From the NCBI GenBank assembly GCA_016713085.1, contig JADJPV010000001.1:1881001-1945000 (forward strand): a stretch of DNA of 64,000 bases. Reading direction: 5' to 3'. This document shows positions 32,648 to 43,900 of the stretch, in pieces. Numbering within the stretch: position 1 is the stretch's first letter; every line of letters begins with the position of its first letter. A program made the position numbers and the translations under genes. The stretch comes from Chitinophagaceae bacterium. GTDB taxonomy: Bacteria; Bacteroidota; Bacteroidia; Chitinophagales; Chitinophagaceae. Under the pieces are notes generated by a model that saw only the letters and a program-made list of their open reading frames with translations, was not told where the DNA came from and did no database searches.

Positions 32648-33205
32648 ATGAATATTGAAATTATATCAGGCAGTCCGAGAGAAAACAGCGTTACACACAG
32701 GGTGGCATTATTTCTGAGAAAAATTTTAACAGAGAAAACAAAACATCGTGTAGATATTATTGATGTAAAAGATTGGGATTTGCCATTCTTACAAAATGTA
32801 TTTGTATCCGTTGATGCAACACCTGATCAGTTTAAACCATTGAGCAAACGGATGTTTGAAGCAAATGCTTTTATCCTGGTTACCCCTGAGTTTAACGGAA
32901 GTTATACTTCAGCAATGAAAAATGTGCTGGATCATTATCCCAAGCAAAGTCGTAAAGCATTTGGAATTGTAACGGCCAGTCCCGGCATGATGGGTGGAAT
33001 GAGGGCAACACAACAAATGCAGCTGCTGATCAATGCGTTATTCGGCATTGCCAGTCCTCACATGCTGGTGGTAGGTGGTGTGGATAAGAAATTTGATGCT
33101 GGGGGCAACCTGGTTGACGAAACTTATCAGAAAACAATTGATCTATTTGTACGGGAGTTTTTATGGCTTGCCGAGAGCCTGCATCCCGAAACAGTGTCCA
33201 ATTAA
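32648..33205 (+). CDS. NADPH-dependent FMN reductase
   Basis: A 185-residue flavodoxin-fold protein with IEIISGSPRENSVTHRVALFL (FMN phosphate loop) and LVTPEFNGSYTSAMKNVLDHYP, the signature of the NADPH-dependent FMN/quinone reductase family; GIVTASPGMMGGMRATQQMQLLI follows. Two-electron reduction of quinones or azo compounds would complete the detoxifying set of the cluster. It is the last gene of the cluster, 19 bases after osmC. Confidence 0.92.
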   Translation: MNIEIISGSPRENSVTHRVALFLRKILTEKTKHRVDIIDVKDWDLPFLQNVFVSVDATPDQFKPLSKRMFEANAFILVTPEFNGSYTSAMKNVLDHYPKQSRKAFGIVTASPGMMGGMRATQQMQLLINALFGIASPHMLVVGGVDKKFDAGGNLVDETYQKTIDLFVREFLWLAESLHPETVSN

Positions 33206-33230
33206 TGCAGTTCATCTGGCAGAGGAATCT

Positions 33231-33238
33231 TACCTTTG
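33231..33238 (+). promoter_or_regulatory. -7 box before purF
   Basis: TACCTTTG matches TAnnTTTG and lies 18 bases before the purF start codon. No clear -33 TTTG is seen. Confidence 0.4.
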
Positions 33239-33256
33239 CGCCTTCTTACACGAATC

Positions 33257-35092
33257 ATGAGCGATGAAATAAAACACGAATGCGGCTTAGCCTTTATTCG
33301 TTTACGTAAGCCTTTCTCTCATTACCAGAAACAATATGGCTCCGTGCTGTATGGCCTTAATAAGCTGTACCTGCTCATGGAAAAACAGCACAACCGTGGA
33401 CAGGATGGTGCCGGTATTGCAGCCGTAAAATTAAATGTGGAACCTGGTTATCCTTTTCTGCACCGTTTACGCAGCAGTGCCAATCAGCCCATTGCAGACT
33501 TGTTCTTTAAAGTTGGACAGGAAGTTGCGGAGCTTGAAAAATATCAACCCGATATCAAGCAACATCCCGGGCTCATGAAAGGTCATTTGCCTTTTTTGGG
33601 TGAATTAATGCTGGGTCATTTACGTTACGGAACACAGGGCAAAAACAACGTTGAATTTTGCCATCCCTTTATCAAACGAAATACAAATTCTTCAAGAAAC
33701 CTGGCCCTTGCCGGGAACTTCAACCTTGTAAATACAGATGAACTTTTTGGACTGGTGAATATTGATCCGGGCGAATTTCAAAAGCAGAGCGATTTGGCTG
33801 CCATGATGGAAGTGGTTCATCATTTCCTTGTAAAAGAAGACGAACTCAATCCTAACAGCCCCTCCTTATGTAAAGTATTAAAAAAAGCAGCGCCATTGTT
33901 TGATGGTGGTTTTACAGTTGGCGGCATGACGGGTAATTGAGCAGGATTCGTAATTCGTGATGCCCATGGTATTCGCCCAGCATATTATTATATGGATGAT
34001 GAAGTGATTGTTGCTGCCAGCGAAAGAGCTGCTATCAGAACAACCTTCAATGTAGGCGAAAATGAAGTACTTGAACTGATGCCTGGACAAGCCTTGATTG
34101 TAGAAGCAGATGGTCATTGTCATATAGAACAGATACTGGAACCTAAAGAAAGAAGAGCCTGCTCATTTGAACGGATCTATTTCAGCCGTGGCAGTGATGA
34201 AAAAATTTACAGGGAACGTATTACACTCGGTCATAAACTGAGCAAACGAATTCTTGAACATATTAATTACGATTTAAAAAACACCATCTTCTCTTATATT
34301 CCTAATACCGCTGAGGTTGCCTTTTATGGTTTGGTGAAAGGGATGGAAGAATATCTCAATCAGATCAAAGTGCAGCGTATTATGAGCTGGGGCAATGATT
34401 TCAACGAGGAGAAACTGAGTGAAATGGTGAACCGTAAAATTCGTCAGGAAAAAATTGCAATTAAGGATGTGAAGCTGCGGACCTTTATTACAGAAGACAG
34501 CAGCAGGAATGAAATGGTGCAGCACGTGTACGATATTACCTATGGCACTGTTCGGAAAGGGGAAGATACATTGGTGGTAATTGATGACAGCATTGTACGT
34601 GGTACCACTCTCAAGGAAAGTATTGTACGTATGCTTGGCCGGTTGAATCCAAAAAAGATCATTGTTGTTTCCAGCGCTCCGCAAATAAGATACCCTGATT
34701 GTTATGGAATTGATATGAGCAAGCTGGGCGATTTTGTTGCTTTCCGTGCAGTAATTGAACTGCTGAAAGAGCGGAATATGGAAGGTATTATTGAAGAAGC
34801 GCATACAACCATTAAAGAACTTCAGCGTAATAATCAGCTGCATACCGAAAATGTAGTGCGCCGTTTGTACAAGCCATTTACAACAGAGGAAATCAGCGAT
34901 AAGATTGCCCAGTTGATTACCCCATCTGGTTTTTCAACACCGGTACAGGTTATTTATCAGAACATTGAAGATCTGCATGCAAGTTGCCCGACAAACACCG
35001 GCGACTGGTATTTTACGGGCAATTATCCGACACCGGGGGTAATAGGGTTTGTAACAAAGCCCTCCTCAATTATCTGGATGGAAAAAATGTAA
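33257..35092 (+). pseudogene. purF: Amidophosphoribosyltransferase-like class II glutamine amidotransferase, one in-frame TGA
   Basis: The start at 33257 gives MSDEIKHECGLAFIRL, with the N-terminal nucleophile Cys at residue 9 after a short propeptide, then EKQHNRGQDGAGIAA (glutaminase) and later the PRPP-binding motif LVVIDDSIVRGTTLKESI. This is the long PurF-like form of Bacteroidota, about 611 residues. TGA at 33938-33940 interrupts it: GGMTGN, stop, AGFVIRDAHGIRPAYYY. The frame on either side is the same and fully conserved, so a single base change (for example GGA or TGG to TGA) is enough to explain it. As purF is needed for purine synthesis, a sequence error or a paralogue elsewhere is likely. 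It catalyses the first committed step of purine synthesis, 5-phosphoribosylamine formation. Confidence 0.88.
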
Positions 35093-35197
35093 GAGGATAT
35101 TAAAATAAAGTGTAATACGCAACTGTTTGGCCGAATATTTGCTACGTATTAATACCCGTCTTTAAAATCAATTTTTTAAACACCTCGAAAATGCTTT

Positions 35198-35232
35198 AAA
35201 AAAGCCACTGCGTAAGCAGGTGGCTTTTTTTT
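35198..35232 (+). terminator. Terminator after purF
   Basis: AAAAAAGCCAC (35198-35208) pairs with GTGGCTTTTTT (35220-35230) around an 11-base loop, and a T-run continues to 35232. It lies 106 bases after the purF stop. Confidence 0.85.
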
Positions 35233-35262
35233 ATTGGCCGAAAGCTTTATTTTACAGCAATC

Positions 35263-35763
35263 ATGAAGACATTATTTCTTGTAAGACATGCAAAGAGCAG
35301 TTGGGAAGAGCCGGGGCGAAAAGATTTTGACCGTCCTTTAAACGAAAGGGGGTTAAAAGATGCACCCATGATGGCGAAGCGTCTGCTTGCCAGAAAGGTA
35401 AAAGTGGATGCTTTCATCAGCAGCACAGCCAAACGGGCAAGAAAAACATGTGAGTTGTTTATGAAAGAATTTGGTGCAGATCCGGATAAAATGATTCTTC
35501 AACCCAAGCTATACCTGGCTGAGCCTGATGCTTTTATTGATGTAATTCGGGAAATTGATGGGGCCATTGATCATACAATTATCTTTTCTCATAACAATGG
35601 CATTACCGACTTTGCGAATCAACTTACAGCTGCAAGAATTGATGATATGCCCACCTGTTCGGTATTTGCAATAAAGATTAAAGCAAAAAGCTCGGCCGAT
35701 TTTGAAAAGGCTGAAAAGGAACTCTGGTTTTTTGATTATCCCAAACTTTCAGATACTAAATAG
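35263..35763 (+). CDS. Histidine phosphatase family protein (SixA-like)
   Basis: A 166-residue phosphoglycerate-mutase-fold protein: LFLVRHAKSSWEEPGRKDFDRPLNERGLKDAPMMAKRL holds the catalytic RHA motif, SSTAKRARKT the second Arg, and IIFSHNNGITDFANQL the second catalytic His. SixA-type enzymes remove phosphate from phosphohistidine on proteins, but members of this branch have not been well tested. It stands alone after the purF terminator. Confidence 0.9.
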   Translation: MKTLFLVRHAKSSWEEPGRKDFDRPLNERGLKDAPMMAKRLLARKVKVDAFISSTAKRARKTCELFMKEFGADPDKMILQPKLYLAEPDAFIDVIREIDGAIDHTIIFSHNNGITDFANQLTAARIDDMPTCSVFAIKIKAKSSADFEKAEKELWFFDYPKLSDTK

Positions 35764-35771
35764 AATGAAGA

Positions 35772-36173
35772 TTAGAATTTTGTGAACTGAAGCTCCTGCG
35801 ACGGGTTCAGTTTATCATCTTTAAAAATAACCCTGCCATAAGTTTTAAGGCTGATATCCCATTCCTTGCTGATGTAAATGAGTTCAATTTCAGAAGAGTT
35901 GATAGAAAGTATAAATTTTTGACGGGTGCTGTCTTCCTTCCATGATCCACTGTAATTATTAACCCCGTCGGTAACGGTTACAACCTTATCAGGCTGAAAG
36001 GTAAACTGCCAGCCTGTAAAAGCGGCTGTGTTGTTAACTCCATAATCTTTCATCAGATTTACATACCATTTTCCCTGAACGATGATACTTGTAAGAGAAG
36101 GTACTTCTGCAGGTTTACGGCAGGAAAAAGCAGCTATTGCAACGATCAGCAAAAGAGGTAGTATTTTTTTCAT
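35772..36173 (-). CDS. Lipocalin-like lipoprotein of unknown function
   Basis: A 133-residue protein with a lipoprotein signal (AIAAFSC, Cys about 18). The mature part (GKWYVNLMKDYG, GWQFTFQPDKVVTV, YSGSWKEDSTRQKFIL) looks like a lipocalin-type beta barrel in which G-x-W starts the first strand. It is convergent with sixA, with 8 bases between. I cannot name a ligand. Confidence 0.65.
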   Translation of the reverse strand: MKKILPLLLIVAIAAFSCRKPAEVPSLTSIIVQGKWYVNLMKDYGVNNTAAFTGWQFTFQPDKVVTVTDGVNNYSGSWKEDSTRQKFILSINSSEIELIYISKEWDISLKTYGRVIFKDDKLNPSQELQFTKF

Positions 36174-36240
36174 AGCAGAAGGTTGTTGGTTAGACTAAGA
36201 TAAAACGTTTAATTCATTGCTTTATTGAGTAATAACCTGA

Positions 36241-36279
36241 AAAAGAAAAGGCAGCCTGCAACAGGCTGCCTTTTCTTTT
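36241..36279. terminator. Bidirectional terminator with 18-bp perfect stem
   Basis: 36241-36258 is the exact reverse complement of 36262-36279 with the loop CAA; the GC core GGCAGCCTG is flanked by A/T tracts on both sides. It ends the amidohydrolase operon on the minus strand. Confidence 0.9.
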
Positions 36280-36291
36280 ATGAACTGAATT

Positions 36292-37599
36292 TTATTTAAT
36301 TCCGTATTTCTGTTTGTAACGTTCGTTCAGTTGTTTGTGCTTGTCTTCCAGGCTCACCTGCCGGCCTTGTATAAACGCAAGTGTAATGATGCTTGTTTTC
36401 ATGTCAAGGATGTCTCCTTCACTGATTACAATATTTGCATCCTTACCGTTTTCAATGGAACCTGTTTTTCCATCAATACCCAGAATTTTTGCGGCATTGA
36501 GAGTAATGGCTGACAAAGCCTGTTCTTTTGTAATGCCATAAGTAACCGCAGTGCCTGCATTGAAAGGAAGGTTGCGGCCACGTGTTTGTCCATCTTCATC
36601 ATTGATGGCATAAAGTACACCTGCATTTTGTAAATAGGTTGCTGCTTTGTATGGCTGATCCACATCATCATCTGCCATGGTTGGCAAACTATGCTGCTGA
36701 CCAAGAATGACTGCAATATTGTTTTGTTTCAGCAAATCTGCAATCTGCCAGCTTTCACTTGCACCAACAATCACTACATCAAAACCAAACTCTTTCGCAA
36801 AATCAATGGCTACCAGCATTTCTTTTACGATGTCGCAATGAACAAAGAGTTTTTGTTTCTTTTCCAGCAAAGCTTTTACTGCTTCAAATTTCAGATTGAT
36901 TTTACTGTGAACAGTTTCTTTGTGATATGCTGCTGCTTCACGGAAAAAACTTTTAATTCCTTCAATCTGGTTCAATCCTTCTTTGATTACATCAGCAGCA
37001 GTACGTGTTTCCAGAACACCACGAAAAGCTGCGAATGGATTGGGTCGAAAAAATAATGATGGCATGTTCATGTGCATTTGTCCATCAGCTTTGTAAATCG
37101 CATCTTCCCAGTTCCATGCATCAAGTTGAACAACAGTAGAGGAGCCACTGATGGTTCCACCCTGCGGTACAACATTGGCAAATAAAATACCATTGCTTTT
37201 TAATGTGTTGATCACTCTTGAATCTGTATTGTAAGCAACAATCGAACGGATGGATGGGTTTAATACACCGATCTCTGTATGATCAATAGTTGCCCGTACA
37301 CTGTTCACTTCCACCAAACCTAATTGTGAGTTGGATAAGATAAGTCCGGGATAAACATGTTTCCCTTTAACGTCAACCAATTTGCCGGGAGCAGAAGGAG
37401 CAGTTTCTCCAACCGCAATGATCTTACCATTTTCAAATGTTACAAATCCGTTTGCAATCACCGTTCCGTTACCAACATGAACAGTAGCATTCGCCAGTGT
37501 TATTTTTTCTGTTTTCGGTTTTGCCGGGTACACATCATCCTGTGCAAAGACAGCGGCCGACAAAAACAGAATATGTATGATTAATAATATCTTCTTCAT
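36292..37599 (-). CDS. Amidohydrolase-fold exported protein lacking the first metal motif
   Basis: A 435-residue exported protein (signal ending AVFAQ). It keeps the amidohydrolase frame: ITLANATVHVGNGTVIANGFVTFENGKIIAVGE, the strand VDVKGKHVYPGLI and the C-terminal AISAITLNAAKILGIDGKTGSIENGKDANIVI. After PGLI, however, where H-x-H is expected, it reads LSNSQLGLVEVNS, so the first metal ligands are absent. A His at LFVHCDI and an Asp at AINDEDGQ remain. It follows the large amidohydrolase gene by 11 bases. The pair is common in Bacteroidota, and this member may be a non-catalytic partner of the larger one (inference). Confidence 0.85.
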   Translation of the reverse strand: MKKILLIIHILFLSAAVFAQDDVYPAKPKTEKITLANATVHVGNGTVIANGFVTFENGKIIAVGETAPSAPGKLVDVKGKHVYPGLILSNSQLGLVEVNSVRATIDHTEIGVLNPSIRSIVAYNTDSRVINTLKSNGILFANVVPQGGTISGSSTVVQLDAWNWEDAIYKADGQMHMNMPSLFFRPNPFAAFRGVLETRTAADVIKEGLNQIEGIKSFFREAAAYHKETVHSKINLKFEAVKALLEKKQKLFVHCDIVKEMLVAIDFAKEFGFDVVIVGASESWQIADLLKQNNIAVILGQQHSLPTMADDDVDQPYKAATYLQNAGVLYAINDEDGQTRGRNLPFNAGTAVTYGITKEQALSAITLNAAKILGIDGKTGSIENGKDANIVISEGDILDMKTSIITLAFIQGRQVSLEDKHKQLNERYKQKYGIK

Positions 37600-37610
37600 T
37601 GTCTTAAATT

Positions 37611-40600
37611 TTATTGGTTACCATTTTGATCATTTTCCTGTGCATCAATTACCAGCAGGCCATGACTGTGATAATGATCTGTACAGGTTTGCATTAATTC
37701 CATGCTTGGTGCAAATGGAACAGTTGGCATACCTGCTCTTTTTTCACCGATCATTTTTGCCATTAATCTTGCACGTTCTTTAGCAATATCAATTCTCAAT
37801 TGCTTGTCTTTTTCCCTGTCGAAGTAAATGATACCATCAACAATTGTTTTTTCTGCTTTAGCATAAATGCTTAATGGATGATCGCTCCATAAAACCACAT
37901 CTGCATCTTTGCCAATACGGATGCTTCCTACCTTATCATCCACATGTAACATTTTTGCAGGGTTAAGAGTAACCATCTTCAGCGCATCTTCTTCACTCAT
38001 GCCGCCATACTTAATGCTCTTGGCCGCTTCAAAGTTTAAGTGACGGGCCATTTCAGCATCATCTGAATTGATAGCTACATTCAAACCAACTTTCTGCATA
38101 ATAGAAGCATTGTAAGGAATGGCATCGAGCACTTCCATTTTATAATTCCACCAGTCGCTGAAGGTTGATGCATTTGCACCATGCTGTTTCATTTTATCTG
38201 CAACCTTGTAGCCTTCCAGAATATGTGTAAACGTATTCAATGTAAACCCTGAACCTGTCTGCCACACGAATCATATCTGCGATTTCACTCTGTACATAAG
38301 AGTGACAGGTGATGAAACGTTTTTTATTCATGATCTCCACCAGTGCGTCCAGTTCAAGATCACGGCGTGGTGCTACTGCTTTTGGGTTTTTCTTCTTTTC
38401 CTCATCATATTTTTTATACGAAGCTTCATATTCTTTTGCACGGGTAAAGGCATCAATCAATACCTGGCTTACACCCATTCTTGAATCGGGAAAGCGGTTG
38501 TTTTGTGTTGCACTGGTGCGTTTTACATTTTCACCCAATGCAAATTTGATAAAGCCTGTCCATCCCTGGAACTTCAACTCTTCAGCATTTGCACCCCAGC
38601 GTAATTTGATGAGCTGTGTTTGCCCGCCAATGGTATTTGCAGAACCGTGCAGAATATGTGAAGAAGTAACACCACCGCTTAACTGGCGGTAAATATTAAT
38701 ATCATCAGGATTCAGGTTGTCAGCAATGCGTACTTCAGATGTTACACTTTGTCCGCCTTCGTTAATGGAAGCAGCTGCAATATGTGAGTGTTCATCAATG
38801 ATGCCGGCAGTTAAATGCTTGCCTGTGCCGTCAATTATTTTTGCGGTTACATCACTTAAGTTTTTTCCAATTGCTGCAATCTTCCCGTTCTTCAGTAATA
38901 CATCTGTGTTTTGTAAGATGCCTTCTTTTTCATTGGTCCAAACAGTTGCATTTTTAATGAGGATTGTTTCCTGTTTGGGAGATTCCTCAAATCCGTAGCT
39001 TCCAAAAGGATATGAAAGCTTTCCTGTTTTTGGAGCCATCTTTGATTTGCTGGTGTCAGCTTTTGTTTCTGCTTCTTTGCTGAAAGTTGCAGTCCAGGTA
39101 AAACGGTTTCCGTTCACATCATCACCCACACCGCTCCATATTTTATCATTGGCAATACCGCTGAGGCGAATATTGTTGCGGCTTCCTTTTGCTTCAGGAA
39201 AATTTAATTTCACCTGCTTGCCATCAAATGTAAAACGGCCGGTAACCGTATCTTTTGCAATTACATTGGCAACTGAACTGCTCTTTACATCTAATGTATA
39301 ATTCTTTGCTCCACCGGGTGTGTTCACAATTAAATTGTAAACGCCTTTTACTTCGTTCCACAATTCATCTTTCACAGCATACTTTTCGCCCTGTACCCAG
39401 TTTTGATAGATGATTGTTTTTTCGGAAAAGATGGGGCCCGATGTAATTAAGAAGTTAGCCACTTTGCCGGTTTCCAAACTTCCAACCATATCATACACGC
39501 CTAAAACAGTTGCGGGATTTTTGGTTAAAGCGTCAAACGCTTTGCCTTCGCTTAAGCCATATTCAATTGCTTTGCGGAGGTTGGCCATGAACTGTTTTAC
39601 ATCACGAAGATCAGAACTGGTTAAACAAAAGCTGATTCCTGCTTTTTCAAACATACCTGCATTTGAAGGAGCCATTTCCCAGTGCTTCATATCTGCAAGG
39701 GAAACAAACCTCGCATCATGCGGATCTTCAATATCCATTGCGGCAGGATAATTCAACGGCAGAATAAACCATGCTTTGGTTCCAGCCATTTCATTGATGC
39801 GCTGGTATTCGTTACCTCCTGCTTTAATGATATACTGAACGCCGAATTCATCACCTATTTTATCAGATCGGAGTACATTCCATTTATCATTGGCTTCAAA
39901 TACCTGGGGAAGGTTTTGCTCTTCGTTCCAGAACTTCAGTGTAAGATTCACTCCTTCAGCCAATGGGTTTGATTTATACCATTGTGCGTCTAAAAATGTT
40001 TGACGGAGTAATGAAATGGTACCCATTAAAGAACCGGGATAAGACTGAGTGGAGGTTCCTTTGCTGAATGAATAATGAGCAGATGCTTTTTCTTTCAGCA
40101 CCACTTTGTTTTCTTTTTCATTGGCAAGTGTTACAAAAACGCCGGTTCCCCTTGCAACACCATCACGCTGGTGAGTAAGCACTGAACCAAAACCACTTTC
40201 ACGCAGGGCTTTTCCTTTTGTATCATCTGCAGCAAAAAGTTGTGCTGCATTTACATCAGTGCGGATAGCCTGGTTCCAGCCAAAGGCTCCCTTTTGATTG
40301 GATGTAAGCTGGGCGGGTGCATTAAAGTTGAAGCCACCCTGTGTACGCTGAATAACAGGCATGCCATAATCAGCATAAATGTCAATGAAAGAAGGGTAGA
40401 TGTACTTGCCTTTGCAATCTACCACTACAGCATCTGCAGGAACCGAAATGCCGGTGCCAACTGCAGTAATTTTTCCATCTTTAATTAACAGTGTTGCATT
40501 ACTGATGGTGGTGCTACCATCTTTTACAATTGTTGCATTGGTGAATGCATATGTGCCGCTGCGATTATCGGCCACACCATTTACAGGAAAGGTTTCCTGT

Positions 40601-40656
40601 GCCCTGGATAAAGCTGTACAAAGCAATAACCAGGAGAATAAGACTAATCTTCTCAT
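37611..40656 (-). pseudogene. Tandem amidohydrolase-domain exported protein, one-base frameshift
   Basis: The start at 40656 gives a signal peptide (LVLFSWLLLCTALSRAQ). Two amidohydrolase-like halves follow. The first (about 30-430) lacks H-x-H (YPSFIDIYADYGMP). The second (about 590-1010) has it (AGIIDEHSHIAAASINEGG), plus TCHSY and SDDAEM, and so is the catalytic half, of the imidazolonepropionase-like type. The frame breaks near 38250: removing one T (plus strand) restores RVADRFGFTLNTFTHILEGYKVADK. Pieces are 38194-40656 and 37611-38267. The whole would have about 1,015 residues. It is co-transcribed with the smaller amidohydrolase. The substrate is unknown; peptides or cyclic amides are possible. 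Confidence 0.85.
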
Positions 40657-40955
40657 GTTGCGGTTGGTTTTTTTTGAAAATATGGGCTTAAGGTAAGTGA
40701 AAATCCAGAGCAGGAAAAGAAGATTGGATGAGCGGAAATGGGCAATTGTTACTGGCTTAATGAAGCAACAGTATTCACCCCGGGCTTCAATATTTTCGTT
40801 CTGTTTATAAGTCAACTGATTTCCTTCAGGGTGTTTTTAGGGGAAAGAAGAAAAAGCATTACAGGAAATAAGAGTAAATATCAGTGACAAAACTGTAGTT
40901 TATGCTACAAACTGCTTAGGTGCTTTAATCTAATTTTGTACTGCCTGTTTTATTT
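40657..40955. other. Divergent intergenic region (299 bases)
   Basis: The region separates the minus-strand amidohydrolase operon from the plus-strand histidine kinase and must hold both promoters. A -7 box TAATTTTG (40931-40938) lies 18 bases before the kinase start. I see no gene, repeat or other motif here. Confidence 0.5.
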
Positions 40956-43900
40956 ATGATAAGTGAAACCCTGATACCCGAGCCCTTTATCCATACTGAT
41001 AGTCTGTACTTTGTATTGATTAATGCAGAAGGGTATTATTCAGTTGCCAACCCTTACTTTTTAAAGAAGTTTGGCCTGTCGGAAGCTGCTGTTACATCTG
41101 TTCATTCCTTTGAAACAATTTTTCCCGAAGATCGCCCTGCCTGTTCAAAAGCAGTTGAATTCTGCATCAGTCACCCGGGAAGATCAATTAAAGTTGATTT
41201 AAAGAAACCTGATGTGAATGGAGGGGTTGTATTTACCCGTTGGGAATTTACCAGTCTTCAAAACAATAAGAGCGATTATATACAGTGTATTGGATATGAT
41301 ATTTCACAGGAAACCATTGAAGCTGTAAGGAAAGAAATTACCGCCCGGGATGAAATGCATGAAGAGCTCTTATCGAACAGCATTGATGTTTTTTTGCTCA
41401 CAAATGAAAAAAGGCAGATTACTTATTGTTCTCCCAATGTTACAAAAATGTTTGGGTATGAGGTTTCTGAACTCATTGGCAAGAATGGGTTTTCTTTTGT
41501 TCATCCTGATGACCTTCCCATTGCATTAAAAGCATTTGAAGAAGAAATAGTCAATCCGGGTGTTAATCATTCAGAAGATATCCGTTTCAGACATAAAGAT
41601 GGCAGCTGGAAATGGGCTGAAGCAAAAGGAAGAAACCTTTTCAATAACCCCAGGGTTCAATCAATGATGCTCAGCCTGAATGATATTTCAATGCGAAAGC
41701 GATCGGAAGAAGCATTGGCTGAAAGCGAACTCCGGTACAAATCTTTTTTTAATCAGCTGCCGGTTCCGCTTTTTATTGTGAGCGATGATCATGAACAGAT
41801 TCTTGATGTAAATGACAGTGCGGTTGAGAAATACGGCTATTCGAAAAAAGAATTTTCGGAGTTTTCATTTTCCCGGTTGTTTAAAGATCAGTTAACCGAT
41901 GCAGAAGCGGGGGAAGTATACTCAAAAGGGAAGGTTGTTGCTCATAAAACAAAAGCCGGCAAAAATATCCTCGTTACAATTGAAAAAAGAAAAGTAGAAT
42001 TTTCTGAAACCAATGGTAATGTTCTGCTGGTAAATGATATTACTGAATCCAACAATATTCAGCAGGAAAATGAATTGAGCTATGAAGTTTCTGAAATACT
42101 CATTCAGCCAAGGTCGTTGAGAGAAAATCTTGAAACCGCATTAAAAAGTATCCGTTTATTTACCAGCTGGGATCTGGCAGAATTATGGGTTCCGGGCCAG
42201 GAAGGCTTATCCATTAAAAAAATTGCGTTTGATGCAGATGAAGGAATCTATCATCAGCAAATCCGTCATTTTTTGCAGTTAACATCTTCTTTTGAATATC
42301 CCGTTAAAGATTACGATCCTTCTATTGCTACATCCTATAAACCTTACTGGATTGAAAACTTATCTGAGAATAAATTTGAATTTAAGCGAAAGAAAATTGC
42401 TGAAAGTACAGGGTTTCAATCCTGTCTTATTGTTCCTGTCTTCAATGATAAGCAATTGATTTGTGTTTTTTCTTTTTTCAGTTTTGCGCTTAAGCATTAC
42501 AGTAAAAGTGAAACCAATCTTCTCAGTATTCTGGGAAAATTGTTTGGGGCAGAAATTGAAAAGCGCAAGAACAGCCTGATGCTTGATACATTTTTCCAGA
42601 TCAGTAATGATATACTCACCATTGCAGGACTTGACGGAAGATACAAGAGAGTGAACCCTGCTTTTGAAAAATTTATTGGCTACACAAACGAAGAAGCCAA
42701 AAAAATTCATCCGCTCAGTTATGTGCATGATTTTGACAAGGAAGCTGTGCTGGAAAAATTAAAAGAGCTGAGCAACGGAACACCGGTTCCTTATTTTGAA
42801 AACAGGGTTATTACAAAAGAGCGTGCAACAAAATGGGTTGCATGGACGGCAACACCGATCATCACCGAAGGAATTGTCATTGCATCGCACAGAGATATTA
42901 CAGCTCAGAAAGAAGCAGCTGAAGAATTAAGAATCTTTAATGAACGCTATGAACTTGTAACCAAGGCTACAAATGAAGCAATCTGGGATCTTGACCTGGT
43001 TACAAACCGGATGGCCTGGAGCGAAGGGTATAAAATTCTTTTTGGGCATGGTTTTGATGACAATGAAAATGACCTGGATTTCTGGGAAGCTAATATTCAT
43101 CCTGATGAGAAGGAAACTGTTATCGAGGGCTTTAATCGGTTTTTAAAACAGCGCAACACCCCTTATTGGGAATGTGAATACCGTTTCAGGAAAAGCGATG
43201 GTACCTACGCCCATGTACTCGATAAAGGGTATTTGATTTTCAATAAAGATAACACACCTTTAAGAATGGTTGGTGCAATGCAGGATATCACCGAAAGAAA
43301 GAAGCTTGAACAGGAGCTGCTGGTAAGAGAACGTAACAAACAAAACCAGATAGCACAGGCGGTTGTATTTGCGCAGGAAACAGAAAGGGCTGAAATAGGA
43401 AAAGAACTGCATGATAATGTGGGGCAGCTTTTAACTACCACCAAACTTTACCTGGAAATGCTCAAGCATAAACTGGATGATCCGCTGGAACTGATTGAAC
43501 GTGGTACCAGGCATATCAATATGGTCATTCATACCATCAGGAATCTTTCACACTCACTGGTGCCCGCCAGTATTAATGATCTTGGTTTAATTGCATCGGT
43601 TAATGATCTCATTGAAAATGTTCAGGTACTGGAAAAGATTGATATTAACTATGTTTCTCCGCCCGACCTGGAAGTTAAAATCGGAAAAAGTTTAAAGCTC
43701 ACACTTTACAGAATTATTCAGGAGCAGCTGAATAACATCATTAAGCATGCATATGCCACCAGGGTAACCATAGAACTTTTTGAAGAAGACGGTTTTATTA
43801 AACTCATTATTACAGATGATGGCAAAGGGTTTGAAGTTGAAACGGTGAAAATGGGGCTGGGGTTAAAAAATATTACAAGCAGGGCTGAACTGCAGAATGG

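Noticed and set aside
33938..33940. TGA in purF read as selenocysteine or as tryptophan in a changed code
   Set aside because: The position is not a Cys or redox site, no selenocysteine element is visible, and TGA ends many other genes here (for example 9343 and 54428 neighbourhoods aside, arsenic and metal genes use TAA/TGA normally).
34274..34843. 189-residue open frame on the minus strand within purF
   Set aside because: It lies wholly inside a conserved coding frame, has no domain and no plausible regulatory signals.
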